NCBI GenBank assembly: GCA_947627565.1
Contig: CANQWO010000007.1
Span: forward strand, 1-60,744
Length of the DNA: 60,744 nt
From: an uncultured Clostridia bacterium
GTDB lineage: Bacteria; Bacillota; Clostridia; Christensenellales; Borkfalkiaceae
Reading direction: 5' to 3'
Shown: in pieces, positions 15,053-24,665 of the stretch
How the letters are laid out: each line of letters opens with the position of its first letter
Numbering within the stretch: the first letter of the stretch is position 1
Position numbers and translations under genes: made by a program
The notes under the pieces: generated by a model
Told to the model about the DNA's origin: nothing
Database searches by the model: none
The model's input: only the letters and a program-made list of their open reading frames with translations

Positions 15053-16873
15053 ATGCATGTGTTCCGTTTCGGCCTGAAGTATTGGAAGAAATACATCCCG
15101 CTTTCGCTACTTTCCAAGCTCTTCAGCCTCATTGCGATCCTGTGTGATATCGCCATTCCGCTTCTGGACGCCGCGATCATCGACTATATTCTTGCGTATG
15201 ATCCCGCGAATCCGCCCACGGGCGGGCTCTCGGCGTTCGTCGCGCGGCTTCCCGGGGATCCCGGGTCGTGGCAGCTCTTCGGCGGCCTTGCCATTGCGTT
15301 CTGCTGTATCTTCGTGACCCGCATCGTGTTCCTGTATCTGAAGAACGTCACGTTCCAATGGTGCGGGCTTCGGATGGAGTGTACGCTCCGCGAACAGACC
15401 TACGCCAAACTTTTGGAGCTCGACGGCGAGACGATCGCGCGCTACAACATGGGCGAACTGCTTACGACGATGAACCGCGATACCATCATCTTCAAGGAGA
15501 TGTATTCGCGCATCTTCATGAACCTCTTCGATTCGCTGGTCATGATCGGCGTTTCCGTCACGGTGCTTGCCTCGATGAACGTCTATCTGCTCATCATTCC
15601 GCTCGCCATCGCGCCCGTCTTTGTCGTCACGCTCGTCTTCTATCTCTCCAAATCGCGCAAGCTCTTCCGCGCCATCCGCGACGGCTATTCCGCCATCAAT
15701 CTCGACGTGCAGGAAAACATCGACGCCGTGCGCATCGTGCGCTCGTTTTCCGCGGAGGGGAAGGAGATGGAGAAGTTCGACGGCTGCAACGATCGGGTCT
15801 ACGATCTCTCCGTCAAGGAAGTGCGCCTCACCGCCAAATACAATTCCCTGTTCATGGGATTTCAGCAGGTGGGGTACGTCGGCACCGTCATCATCTCGGT
15901 GCTGCTCGTGCTCTCGGGCAATCTTCTCATCGGTTCCTTGACTGCGGCCGCGACCTACGTCACCAAGATCATCTCGCACATCACGCAGATTTCGCGGTCG
16001 TGCTTCATGATGCAGAACCAGCTCGTCTCGGGCGGGCGGCTCAAAAAATTCCTCACCGAGGAGAGCGCCATTCCGGATTGTCCCTCCGCGTTCACGGCGA
16101 GCCCCGCGCCGCACATCCGGCTCGAGAATGTCAGCCTCACGCTGGGGGAGAAATCCGTCTTGAAACACATCGACCTCGACGTGCCCTACGGCAAAAAAGT
16201 GGGCATCATGGGGGGAACGGGCAGCGGCAAATCGGCGCTTTTGAAGTGTCTCTCCCGCATCTTCGACGTGACGGACGGGGCTGTCACCATCGACGGAAAG
16301 CCGCTTGCGGACTACCCGCTCGAGGCGGTCCGCGCCGAATACGGCTATGTCTTCCAGGACGTCTTCCTCTTTTCCAATACCGTTGACGCCAACATCGCCT
16401 TTGCTCGGCCCGAGGATTGTTCGGAGGAGGAAGTCTTTGAGGCGGCGCGGATCGCGCAGGCGGACCGCTTCATCGAAAAACTCGAAGACGGCTATAGCAC
16501 CATCGTCGGCGAGCGCGGCATCGGGCTCTCGGGCGGCCAGAAACAGCGCATTTCCATCGCGCGCGCCGTCATCAAGGGCGCGCCCGTCCTCATTCTCGAC
16601 GACGCCTCGTCCGCCCTCGATATGGCCACGGAGAAGCGCGTGCTGGCCTCGCTCAAACAGGAGTGCCCCGAAAAGACGCTCTTCATCGCGGCGCACCGCG
16701 TCTCCTCCGTCATGGACTGCGACGAGATCCTCTATCTCCGCGACGGCGAGATCATCGAACGGGGGACGGCGGAGGAGCTCATCCGCTTGGGCGGCGCGTT
16801 TGCGGCCGTCTGGAACTTGCAGACGAGCGACAACCAGCTCGACGATTCCTCTTACGGAAAGGGGGAACTGTGA
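15053..16873 (+). CDS. ABC exporter subunit A (degenerate ATPase site partner)
   Basis: A 606-residue half-transporter: six membrane helices in residues 1-320, then a nucleotide-binding domain with Walker A G-G-T-G-S-G-K-S (near 385), canonical signature L-S-G-G-Q-K-Q-R, Walker B V-L-I-L-D-D and H-loop A-A-H-R. The residue after Walker B Asp is Asp, not the catalytic Glu. Paired with subunit B this makes a heterodimer like BmrC/BmrD or TM287/288, in which this subunit supplies the non-hydrolysing Walker site and the intact signature. Substrate unknown (drug, lipid or peptide). It overlaps the next gene by one base. Confidence 0.92.
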   Translation: MHVFRFGLKYWKKYIPLSLLSKLFSLIAILCDIAIPLLDAAIIDYILAYDPANPPTGGLSAFVARLPGDPGSWQLFGGLAIAFCCIFVTRIVFLYLKNVTFQWCGLRMECTLREQTYAKLLELDGETIARYNMGELLTTMNRDTIIFKEMYSRIFMNLFDSLVMIGVSVTVLASMNVYLLIIPLAIAPVFVVTLVFYLSKSRKLFRAIRDGYSAINLDVQENIDAVRIVRSFSAEGKEMEKFDGCNDRVYDLSVKEVRLTAKYNSLFMGFQQVGYVGTVIISVLLVLSGNLLIGSLTAAATYVTKIISHITQISRSCFMMQNQLVSGGRLKKFLTEESAIPDCPSAFTASPAPHIRLENVSLTLGEKSVLKHIDLDVPYGKKVGIMGGTGSGKSALLKCLSRIFDVTDGAVTIDGKPLADYPLEAVRAEYGYVFQDVFLFSNTVDANIAFARPEDCSEEEVFEAARIAQADRFIEKLEDGYSTIVGERGIGLSGGQKQRISIARAVIKGAPVLILDDASSALDMATEKRVLASLKQECPEKTLFIAAHRVSSVMDCDEILYLRDGEIIERGTAEELIRLGGAFAAVWNLQTSDNQLDDSSYGKGEL

Positions 16874-18648
16874 TGAAGCGCAATACCTATTACATGGATG
16901 AAGTCGTGACGGCGGACAAGGTGGATATCAAGTATCTCCGCCGCATTCTCTCCCGCATCCTGCCCAAGAAAAAACTCTTTCTGATCGCGCTTCTGCTGCT
17001 TGCGGCCTCCTCGGTCGTGGCCCTCCTTCCTCCCGTGCTGATCCGCACGGTGGTCAACGACGTCATACCCATGTCCGAGGGAAGGACGCAGAAACTCGTC
17101 TTACTGCTCGTCGGATTGGGCGTATGCGGCGTGCTCACGGCCGTGCTTCCCTACTTCCACCGCCTCATCATGGGCACCTTGGGCCACGGCATCATCCGCG
17201 ATCTTCGCCGGGAGATCTTCGAACATCTTCAGGCGCTTCCGTTTGAATATTACGATACCCGTCCCGCCGGGAAGATCTCCATCCGCGTGACGGAATACAT
17301 CAACGAACTCGCCGATTTCTTCACCGATTATCTTCTGAATTTCATCGTTGATATCCTGAAGCTGCTCGTCGCGACCGTATTCATGCTGTGCATGAGCCCG
17401 CTGCTCACGGCCATCGTCTATGCCGCGATCGTTCCGATGACGCTGTGCGTCTTCACCATCAAGCGGGCCGTCCGGGCGCTCTTCCGCAAGCACCGCGCCA
17501 AAAATTCCAACCGCAACGCCTTTATCGTCGAATCCATCATGGGCGAAAAGGTCATCAAGACGTATAACCGTTCGGCGTATAACCGCGTCATCTACCGCGA
17601 TCTTCAGGAGGACAGCGCCTCGACGTGGATGCGGATCGTGCGCCGCAACGAGCTCAATGCGCCCGTTTCCGAATTTTTCTGGAACGCGGGGATCATTGCC
17701 ATGTACGCCGTCGCGTTGGCGCTCTCCTTTGCGGGCGACACGGCGATCGCGGGCACGGTCATCGCGTTTTTGCTCTACGTCAACCTCTGCGCCGAACCGC
17801 TCCTCCAGCTTGCCGCCGTCATGCAGCAGTTTTCGCAGGTCTCGGCCAACCTCGAGCGCATCTATGAGACCATTGACGCGCCCGTCACCATCCACGACAA
17901 AGAGGACGCCGTGCCCCTCGCGCACATCCGCGGCGAAGTGGAGTATCGCGACGTCACGTTCGGCTACGACGAGGGCGTCAACGTCCTCGAAGGGTTTTCT
18001 CTGCACGTCTCGCCGGGGGAGAAGATCGCGCTCGTCGGCCCGACCGGCGCGGGAAAGACCACGGTCATCAATCTCCTCACCCGCTTTTACGATGTACAGC
18101 AGGGGAGCGTGACGGTGGACGGCGTGGATGTGCGCGACGCCAAGCTCCACGATCTGCGGCGGGAGATCGGCGTCCTCATGCAGGAGCCGTTCATCTTCAA
18201 GGGCACCATTCTCGACAATATCCGCTACGGCACCGAGGGCGCGAGCGACGAAGCATGCATCGCGGCGGCGGAGGCGATCTGCTGCGAACGCGTGGCGGCG
18301 CGCTTCCCCGAGGGGTACCATGCCATGCTCGGCGAGCGGGGCGAGGGGCTCTCCGCGGGCGAAAAACAGCTCATCTCCTTTGCCCGCATCGTTCTGAAAG
18401 ATCCCCGCATCGTCATTCTCGACGAGGCGACGAGTTCCATCGACTCCGAGACCGAGCTGCTCATCCAACAGGCGCTCGACCGCATCCTCGCGGGGAAGAC
18501 GGCCTTCATCGTGGCGCATCGGCTCTCCACCATCCGCAAGGCGGACCGGATCCTATACATCGCCGATAAGGGCATCGCTGAACAGGGCTCGCACGAGGAG
18601 CTCATGGCGGCAAGGGGCAGGTATTACGCGCTCAATCAGAGAAAATAG
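16873..18648 (+). CDS. ABC exporter subunit B (catalytic Walker site partner)
   Basis: A 591-residue half-transporter starting at the ATG within TGATG shared with subunit A. Membrane domain to about residue 340; nucleotide-binding domain with Walker A G-P-T-G-A-G-K-T-T, Walker B R-I-V-I-L-D-E with the catalytic Glu, and H-loop V-A-H-R. Its signature is L-S-A-G-E, departing from L-S-G-G-Q. The asymmetry is exactly complementary to subunit A: one composite site is full (Glu plus L-S-G-G-Q), the other degenerate. That supports an obligate heterodimer. One copy of the iterated motif is read as I-P-M-S-E between TM1 and TM2. Confidence 0.92.
   Translation: MKRNTYYMDEVVTADKVDIKYLRRILSRILPKKKLFLIALLLLAASSVVALLPPVLIRTVVNDVIPMSEGRTQKLVLLLVGLGVCGVLTAVLPYFHRLIMGTLGHGIIRDLRREIFEHLQALPFEYYDTRPAGKISIRVTEYINELADFFTDYLLNFIVDILKLLVATVFMLCMSPLLTAIVYAAIVPMTLCVFTIKRAVRALFRKHRAKNSNRNAFIVESIMGEKVIKTYNRSAYNRVIYRDLQEDSASTWMRIVRRNELNAPVSEFFWNAGIIAMYAVALALSFAGDTAIAGTVIAFLLYVNLCAEPLLQLAAVMQQFSQVSANLERIYETIDAPVTIHDKEDAVPLAHIRGEVEYRDVTFGYDEGVNVLEGFSLHVSPGEKIALVGPTGAGKTTVINLLTRFYDVQQGSVTVDGVDVRDAKLHDLRREIGVLMQEPFIFKGTILDNIRYGTEGASDEACIAAAEAICCERVAARFPEGYHAMLGERGEGLSAGEKQLISFARIVLKDPRIVILDEATSSIDSETELLIQQALDRILAGKTAFIVAHRLSTIRKADRILYIADKGIAEQGSHEELMAARGRYYALNQRK
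17069..17076 (-). repeat. RGACATGGK motif copy (ABC subunit B)
   Basis: Minus strand GGACATGG then GTATGAC. Coding phase M-S, in the extracellular loop between TM1 and TM2. Confidence 0.85.
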
Positions 18649-18672
18649 TGCTTTTCGCATGAAACGCGGGGA

Positions 18673-18680
18673 CCATGTCC
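18673..18680 (-). repeat. RGACATGGK motif copy (exporter-mrp gap)
   Basis: Minus strand GGACATGG then TCCCCGCGTTTC, in the 78-base spacer between subunit B and mrp. Confidence 0.75.
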
Positions 18681-18726
18681 AAGATAACAGGAAAGAAAAC
18701 GCGGCCTCGGCCGCTCAGGAGGAACT

Positions 18727-19563
18727 ATGGCAAACTGTACGCATGACTGTTCGACCTGCGGCGAAAGCTGCGGTTCGCGCAAAAATACGTCGCTCATCAA
18801 GCCGCCGCACAGGGGCACGAAGGTGAAGCGGGTCGTCGCCGTCGCAAGCGGGAAGGGCGGCGTCGGGAAATCGTATGTGACGTCGCTGCTCGCCGTCCGC
18901 GCGCGGGCGATGGGGCTCAAAGTCGGCATTCTCGACGCCGACATCACGGGCCCCTCGATCCCCAAGGCGTTCGGCGTCACGGCGCGCGCCGAGGGCGCGG
19001 AGGACGGATTTTATCCCGTCACGTCCAAGAGCGGCATCAAACTCATCTCCATGAACGCGCTTTTGGAGCACGACGACGATCCCGTCGTCTGGCGCGGCTC
19101 CCTCATCGCGGGGGCGACGCTGCAATTCTGGACGGACGTCATCTGGGATGAACTGGATATCCTCTTCATCGACATGCCCCCAGGGACGGGCGACGTTCCG
19201 CTCACCGTCTTCCAGAGCATTCCGCTCTCGGGCGTTGTGGTCGTCACGACGCCGCAGGACCTCGTGGAGCTCATCGTCAAGAAGGCGATGGGGATGGCGA
19301 AGATGCTGGATGTGCCCGTCTTGGGGCTGGTCGAAAACATGAGCTATCTCGTCTGTCCCGACTGCGGAAAAGAGATCGAAGTCTTCGGCAAGAGCAAGGC
19401 GGAGGCGCTCAAGACCGCGTATCATCTCCCGTGCGTAGCCCGCATTCCCATCGATCCCGCCGTTACGGAGCTCGTGAACGCGGGGCATGTCGAGGAAGCG
19501 GATACCGACGCGCTCGCGGAAGTCTTCGCCGAGATCATGCGCGCCCGCACCATCCGGTTCTGA
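18727..19563 (+). CDS. mrp: Mrp/ApbC-family iron-sulfur carrier ATPase
   Basis: A 278-residue P-loop ATPase that binds and delivers Fe-S clusters in the cytosol. An N-terminal Cys cluster (C-x3-C-x2-C-x3-C within residues 4-15) precedes the deviant Walker A G-K-G-G-V-G-K-S near residue 44; D-A-D-I-T-G-P-S and I-D-M-P-P-G-T-G-D follow, and C-P-D-C near 216-219 is the dimer-interface cluster site of Mrp/Nbp35. The N-terminal cysteines recall Nbp35 more than E. coli Mrp. Start after AGGAGG. It lies 78 bases after the exporter and may be co-transcribed. Confidence 0.92.
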   Translation: MANCTHDCSTCGESCGSRKNTSLIKPPHRGTKVKRVVAVASGKGGVGKSYVTSLLAVRARAMGLKVGILDADITGPSIPKAFGVTARAEGAEDGFYPVTSKSGIKLISMNALLEHDDDPVVWRGSLIAGATLQFWTDVIWDELDILFIDMPPGTGDVPLTVFQSIPLSGVVVVTTPQDLVELIVKKAMGMAKMLDVPVLGLVENMSYLVCPDCGKEIEVFGKSKAEALKTAYHLPCVARIPIDPAVTELVNAGHVEEADTDALAEVFAEIMRARTIRF

Positions 19564-19618
19564 TCTGCCGCGCCCGTATTCCATAGGGTCTCACAAAAAT
19601 TTCATTGCAGAGAAAAAG

Positions 19619-19661
19619 AACTGCTGCCGCAGGCGAAGTTATTCGCTTGCGGCAGCAGTTT
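19619..19661 (-). terminator. Terminator of the MacB/FtsX-type gene
   Basis: Long perfect stem AACTGCTGCCGCA/TGCGGCAGCAGTT, followed on the minus strand by a C-T5 run. It may also stop mrp transcription from the other side. Confidence 0.85.
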
Positions 19662-19693
19662 CCGTTTGAATTTGTGATATGGCAATCGTTGGC

Positions 19694-22310
19694 TTATTCT
19701 TTTGCTTTTATGACGTTTGTCGGCTTGATAAATCTCAGCCGGAACATGGGCACAAGGAAGGACGCGATCATGATGATGCATGCCAATACGCAGTTTTGCC
19801 AAATGTATTTCCACTTGACGAAGAGGAATGATAAATCCATCACCATTGTATTCTTTGCAAGCTCGTTGAGGGACAGCACAAGAACTTTGTTGGCAAGCCC
19901 GATGAACACAAACGAGCCTATGATATATAGCACAACCATGGCAAGCCCCGCAACAAGTACCTGAAAACCGAAAATGACGATGAGGTCGATATCCCTTGCC
20001 CCCAGCGCCTTCATGATACCGATATCGCGCATCTTGTCGCGAATGTTTTTCAGTTCGAACTGCACCATAAGGAGCAGGAGCGCCGCGCACAGCACTACAA
20101 AGATGATTACGAAGAAATCGCTGAACACCTTTACCGCCTTGGCCATGGTCGTAATGGAACTTGCGATCGACGAATTGGGGATGAAGCCGAGTTCGTTTGC
20201 CGTATTGAAGAGAAGTTCTTCCTGCGCAGTATTCTCGAAGTAGTAGCCGAAGGTGAACATCTCTATTTTACGAAAAGATTCGAAAACGTTGTCGGCAACA
20301 TTGAATTTGCAGTATTGATTGGTCAGCGCAACGATTTTGAGCGTCGTTTCATATTTTTTCTGCGATCTGTTTTGGTCGCATGCCAAATAATAAGTTAATT
20401 TCACTTCATGCGGAACGAATTCTTTCATGTTTTGCGAAGTATAATTGCTGCCGAATATCTCATTGTAGACGTCATAGTTTATAAGTATTTCATTGTCATT
20501 AAGTGTAGTGGTATTTTGTAAATCTGCCGATGAAAACCATGAGTTGTTGTATTCATGTTTTATGCCGTCTTTTTCAAACAAACTGATGCCCGAGCTTACA
20601 AATTGCCTGACCTTTGAATTTACTGCTGAATACGCAAAATCGGGGTTGAATGAGTATGCAACATTCAGAAATTGGTTAATACCGTCATAAAATGCAAGAC
20701 ACTTGTCCGTTTGAGCAAGTTTTTCAAGTTCCTCTTTTGATATATTCGGATCGATAAGTTTATCGAAAATTTCCTTATATTGCTCCTTATATCCTGTCTT
20801 GATAATACCGTTGATATATCCGTAGCAATATCCCGTATATTGGTTGGTTCTTCCGAGAAAATATTCATAGCTTGTATTGACATCCGGATGATTTGCCATA
20901 CAAGCGTCGGCAAAGAAATCCGTTATGTATATGCCGTAATCTTTGGGTTCATCGGATAAAGCGACATATTCCAGCTTACCGAATCGTTCCTCGATAAAAC
21001 TTTCTTCGGTTACAAGCACTCCGACGCTTTCCTTGACATCATACGGATTTATTTGCGTCAATAAGCGTTGTTGGCTTACACAGACATTACTCCCCAAATT
21101 AAATAGCGCATAGTTAATGAGCGGATAAACTTTTCCCTCGTAGCCCGCGTCGTAAAATTTTTGAAGATCGTTTGCCTCCACGTCCACGAGACGGGTGGTA
21201 TCCACGCTGTCGTAGGTATCGTTGTCGTCCTTCATGAAAGAGTCGCAGGAGAGGTTGCGCTTTGCCATTTCGCTTACGACGACTTCGCCGCCGTTGAAGT
21301 TCATAATGAGCTGAGAGAGCCCCAAAACGACCAACACTGCGGCAAAGATCGCAGAATAGATGCACGTCCGAATCAAACTGTGCCGCGCAAATTTTGCCGA
21401 AAGTTTTGCCGTGTGTTTGAATTTCAAGTGCTTTTTCTCAAGCGGAGCCGTTTCGGTTTTCGGGGCACGCTCTTTCGTATTTTCATACGGTAAAAATCTG
21501 TCGCTGTCTTGTCTTACGGATCTTATGGCAACGTTCGGCAGCTCGGAATTGACGCTGCTCAAATTTTCATCGGTCAATTTTTCGCCATACGGAATGATCA
21601 GCGCATCCTTTTCCACGCGGAGGCGTTCGTCGAAATTCTCGTTTCTCTTCAAATGCCGCAGGATCTTGCCGTCGGATAATTCCAAGATCTCGTCTGCATA
21701 ATGCTCCGCGTCCGAGAGATTGTGCGACACGATGACCACAAGTTTTTCCTTTGATAGCTCTTTGAGAAGGCCGAGGATCTGCGCCGTCGTCTTGCTGTCG
21801 AGGTTGCCTGTCGGCTCGTCTGCGAGAATGATGGAGGGCTGCTTTACAAGCGCGCGGGCGATCGCCACACGCTGTTTTTGTCCGCCCGAAAGCTCCTTTG
21901 GATAGCGATTTTCGTAGTCGGCAAGGTCGGTGTCGGAAAGCGCTTTTTTGACTTTTTCCCCGTCGTTTTCGCCTTGAAGCTCCAATGCGAACTTGATATT
22001 CTCGTAATATGGTGAGGTCGTCTATCAAATGAAAGTCCTGAAAGATAAAGCCGATCGTCGAGTTGCGGTAATAGACCTGCTCCTTGAGCTTGAATTTGTC
22101 GATATGTCTGCCGTTTTCGATGATCTCGCCCGAGGTTATCGTGTCCAGTCCGCCGAGGAGGGACAAGAGCGTCGTCTTGCCGCTACCGCTCTTACCGATA
22201 ACAAAAACAAAGCCCTTGTCGGGCAAAGTAAAACTTATGTGATCGAGGGCTGTGCAATTTCCGCTTTTGCGGCTTTTGTATATCTTCGTCAGTTCTTTTA
22301 CTTCTATCAT
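19694..22310 (-). pseudogene. ABC ATPase-permease fusion (MacB/FtsX type), frameshifted
   Basis: About 870 codons. The ATPase half starts at the ATG at 22310 (M-I-E-V-K-E-L-T-K-I-Y-K-S) with Walker A G-K-S-G-S-G-K-T-T and continues to D-F-H-L-I-D-D-L-T-I; the frame then shifts near 22004-22012. The expected Y-E-N-I-K-F-A-L-E-L and the rest ([20 protein letters not shown]) lie in another frame. One base appears inserted. The permease half has one N-terminal helix, a large extracellular domain and three C-terminal helices with the FtsX G-I-M-K-A-L-G-A. The extracellular domain (20.3-21.1 kb) is clearly AT-richer than its surroundings. This could be a real mutation or an assembly error; antimicrobial-peptide export is the usual role. 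Confidence 0.8.
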
Positions 22311-22405
22311 GCTTTGTGCTCCCCGGATGCTCTTTGGCATATTTGTTTCGTCGAAAATGTCCTGTTTCCTCTCAAAGCTAAAATCTGCTCACTTGTGCGA
22401 CACAT

Positions 22406-22437
22406 AAAAGCGGTTTGACAAACCGCCAAACCGCTTA
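22406..22437 (-). terminator. Terminator of the DUF1508 gene
   Basis: On the minus strand AAGCGGTTT, 11-base loop, AAACCGCTT, TTATG. It lies 56 bases past the stop at 22493. Confidence 0.75.
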
Positions 22438-22492
22438 TGTTATAAAATCTCTATGGATACCAACCGATTCGCCGCTCTTTGCATGAAACGAA

Positions 22493-23449
22493 TTATTCTT
22501 CGTCGGGAGCTTCTTCGATGACCGTCGTCTGCGCCCAACGCTTGATGGAATCGGCTGCGCTGGAGCAAGCGGACTTGGTCTTGTAGTCGGCGCTCGTCGC
22601 GAGCAGACCGCCGCGCGCATTCAGGACCTGCACAAAGAACGTGCCGTTCTTCGTCTCGTTGATCTCGAGGCGACCGGCCGCGATGTTGTCCTGATAGGTC
22701 TTGATCCCGGACTTTGCGCTGGCCAGGGTGGCATAGGGCGTGCCGCTCTCGAGCATCATTTCGCCGTTGGAAGCAAAGAGCTCGAAGCCATAGCGGCCGC
22801 GGTTGTCCTTGGTGATGACCCACTTGCCGTTGGCGCCCGATTTTGCGGGAGCAACGGGTTCGGCGGGCTTTTCTTCCGCTTTGGCGGGCTTGAAAACGTA
22901 GGGCGAACGGGTCTTCGGCGCGTTTTGATTTTCGTTTTTCATATTTTTTTCCTCCTGATCTTCTTCCTCAAGTGCAAAATCGTCCTCCGGATCCTCTTCG
23001 GAAGCGGCGGGAAGCGGTGCGGGCGTCGCCGGTTCTGCGGGCGCCTTTGCCGCGGGTGCGGGAGCGGGAAGAGGTTCCTCTGCGGGCTCCTCTGCGGGCG
23101 CTTCCTCGGCGGGAGCGGGCGCGGGGAGGGGCTCCTCTGCGGGTTCCTCTGCGGGCGCTTCTTCAGCGGGAGCGGGCGTGGGAAGGGGTTCCTCTTCGGA
23201 GACGGGCTCCGTCTCAGAGACTTCGACGGGCGCGGCCGTTTCGGGTTCCTCGGCAAATTCTTCGGCGGGCTCCGCTTCGGCGGCCTGCTGTGCCTTTTGT
23301 GCCTTGAGGATCTTCTTCGCCTTGACCTGCAATACGATCATGACGATGAGAAGGGCAATGATGAGCAGGGCGATGACGCCGAGAACGATCACGAGGTAGA
23401 GATTCTCTTCAATGAGACTCTTGAAGTCGATAAGAAGATTAGACAACAT
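22493..23449 (-). CDS. Membrane-anchored protein with two DUF1508 repeats
   Basis: About 318 residues. An N-terminal hydrophobic helix (L-Y-L-V-I-V-L-G-V-I-A-L-L-I-I-A-L-L-I-V-M-I-V-L) is followed by a basic stretch, a long Ala/Pro/Glu-rich linker with tandem units of the type E-E-P-L-P-A-P-A-P-A-E-E-A-P-A-E, and a C-terminal pair of DUF1508 (YegP-like) units (G-K-W-V-I-T-K-D-N-R-G-R-Y-G-F-E-L and N-G-T-F-F-V-Q-V-L-N-A-R-G). Topology is probably N-out with the linker and domains inside. YegP function is unknown. Start chosen at the ATG at 23449, after GGAG (12-base gap); earlier in-frame starts fall in or beside the promoter. Confidence 0.82.
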   Translation of the reverse strand: MLSNLLIDFKSLIEENLYLVIVLGVIALLIIALLIVMIVLQVKAKKILKAQKAQQAAEAEPAEEFAEEPETAAPVEVSETEPVSEEEPLPTPAPAEEAPAEEPAEEPLPAPAPAEEAPAEEPAEEPLPAPAPAAKAPAEPATPAPLPAASEEDPEDDFALEEEDQEEKNMKNENQNAPKTRSPYVFKPAKAEEKPAEPVAPAKSGANGKWVITKDNRGRYGFELFASNGEMMLESGTPYATLASAKSGIKTYQDNIAAGRLEINETKNGTFFVQVLNARGGLLATSADYKTKSACSSAADSIKRWAQTTVIEEAPDEE

Positions 23450-23475
23450 AGTGAATTTCATCTCCGTTTTTTCAT

Positions 23476-23504
23476 AGTATAACACAAAAAAACGCGCCTG
23501 TCAA
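23476..23504 (-). promoter_or_regulatory. Promoter of the DUF1508 gene
   Basis: Minus strand TTGACA (23504-23499), 17-base spacer, TATACT (23481-23476). Its -35 lies four bases from the -35 of the divergent flavoprotein promoter, so the two polymerases would compete. Confidence 0.88.
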
Positions 23505-23508
23505 TCCA

Positions 23509-23537
23509 TTGACAAATTTTTTTGATTGCGATAAGAT
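23509..23537 (+). promoter_or_regulatory. Promoter of the flavoprotein pair
   Basis: TTGACA (23509-23514), 17-base spacer, TAAGAT (23532-23537). The start codon is only seven bases beyond the -10, implying a leaderless or nearly leaderless mRNA. Confidence 0.8.
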
Positions 23538-23543
23538 AAAAAT

Positions 23544-24665
23544 ATGCAAAAAATTTCTGTTATCGGCGGGGGCGCCGCGGGCCTTGCCGCCTCGGTGATC
23601 CTTGCGCGCGCGGGCTGCGGCGTGACCGTGCTCGAGCGCGGCGAACGGCTCGGCCGCAAACTTTCGGCCTCCGGGAACGGACAGGGAAACGTCACGAACA
23701 TCCGTCTCGGCGCGGAGCACTATTTTTCGGACGACCTCGAAAAGGTCGGCCGCATCCTTGCGCGCTGTCCGAGCGACCGGACGATCGCCTTTCTCGAATC
23801 CATGGGCGGGATCTTTTTGCCCGACGAAGAGGGACGGGTCTATCCCGCGGGGCGCATGGCGTCCGCCGTCACCGATCTCTTCCGCAGGGAGCTCGAAAGA
23901 CTGGGCGTTAGGGTCGTATACAACGCCTTCGTCACGTCGCTTTCTTACAAAAATCATTTCGAGTTGACATGGAACGGGGGAAGCATGTCCGCGGACAGGG
24001 TATTGCTGTGCGCGGGAGGACGGGCTTCGGAGCACTTCGGCACCGACGGCGCGGCCTATCGCCTTGCAGGCGGATTCGGCCACAGCGTCACGCCGCTTTC
24101 GCCCGCGCTCGTCCGCCTCAGAACCGATCCCGCGCGCGTCAAGGGGCTGAAAGGCATCCGCACGGACGTCCGTCTCGCCGTGTTGCGGGGGGCAGAGCGC
24201 GTCTATGAAACGCGGGGCGATCTCCTCTTCGTCGACGGCGGCGTTTCGGGGGACGCCGTATTCCGCGCCTCGTCGTATGCCCGCGCGGGCGACGAACTCT
24301 GCGTCGATTTTCTGCCCGACGTCGGCGAGGACCGCATCAAGGCCGCCCTTGCCCACGGCACGGGGGCGGACAAGCTCCTCGGCGTCGTTCCCAACGGGCT
24401 CGGGCGCTATTTATATAGGGAAAAGGATATTCTCTTCGCGCTCAAGGACTTTCGTCTGCCCGTAACGGGGGACTTCGGGTTTGCCAATGCGCAGGTCACG
24501 AAGGGCGGGATCCCGCTCTCGGAGACCGATGAAAATTTGCAGAGCACACTGCGGCAGGGGCTCTTTTTCGCCGGGGAGATCCTCAATGTGGACGGCGAAT
24601 GCGGGGGATACAATCTGCAATGGGCCTTCGCGTCGGCCGCCGCGGCGGCGGAGGGCATGCAATGA
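23544..24665 (+). CDS. HI0933/BaiN-family flavoprotein
   Basis: A 373-residue FAD-dependent oxidoreductase. The dinucleotide-binding G-G-G-A-A-G-L-A-A is at residues 8-16, followed by the family motif G-R-K-L-S-A-S-G-N-G-Q-G-N-V-T-N (usually G-x-K-x-x-x-S-G-x-G-R-C-N), and a C-terminal F-F-A-G-E-I-L-N-V-D-G-E-C-G-G-Y-N-L-Q-W-A-F-A-S-G-type end. Members include the bile-acid enzyme BaiN, but most are uncharacterised. No Shine-Dalgarno site precedes the ATG. It overlaps the next gene by four bases (ATGA), so the two flavoproteins are probably made together. Confidence 0.9.
   Translation: MQKISVIGGGAAGLAASVILARAGCGVTVLERGERLGRKLSASGNGQGNVTNIRLGAEHYFSDDLEKVGRILARCPSDRTIAFLESMGGIFLPDEEGRVYPAGRMASAVTDLFRRELERLGVRVVYNAFVTSLSYKNHFELTWNGGSMSADRVLLCAGGRASEHFGTDGAAYRLAGGFGHSVTPLSPALVRLRTDPARVKGLKGIRTDVRLAVLRGAERVYETRGDLLFVDGGVSGDAVFRASSYARAGDELCVDFLPDVGEDRIKAALAHGTGADKLLGVVPNGLGRYLYREKDILFALKDFRLPVTGDFGFANAQVTKGGIPLSETDENLQSTLRQGLFFAGEILNVDGECGGYNLQWAFASAAAAAEGMQ

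Noticed and set aside
18675-18746. A 23-codon ORF starting at the motif copy before mrp (M-S-K-I-T-G-K-K)
   Set aside because: It has no ribosome site and overlaps the mrp start signal; its first codons arise from the iterated motif.
19165-19180. CGACATGCCCCC in mrp as a motif variant
   Set aside because: It encodes the invariant I-D-M-P-P-G-T-G-D motif of the Mrp family, so protein constraint explains it.
22970-23290. Possible CRISPR-like array in the DUF1508 gene
   Set aside because: The units are directly abutting coding repeats for an Ala/Pro/Glu linker, without spacers or repeat palindromes.
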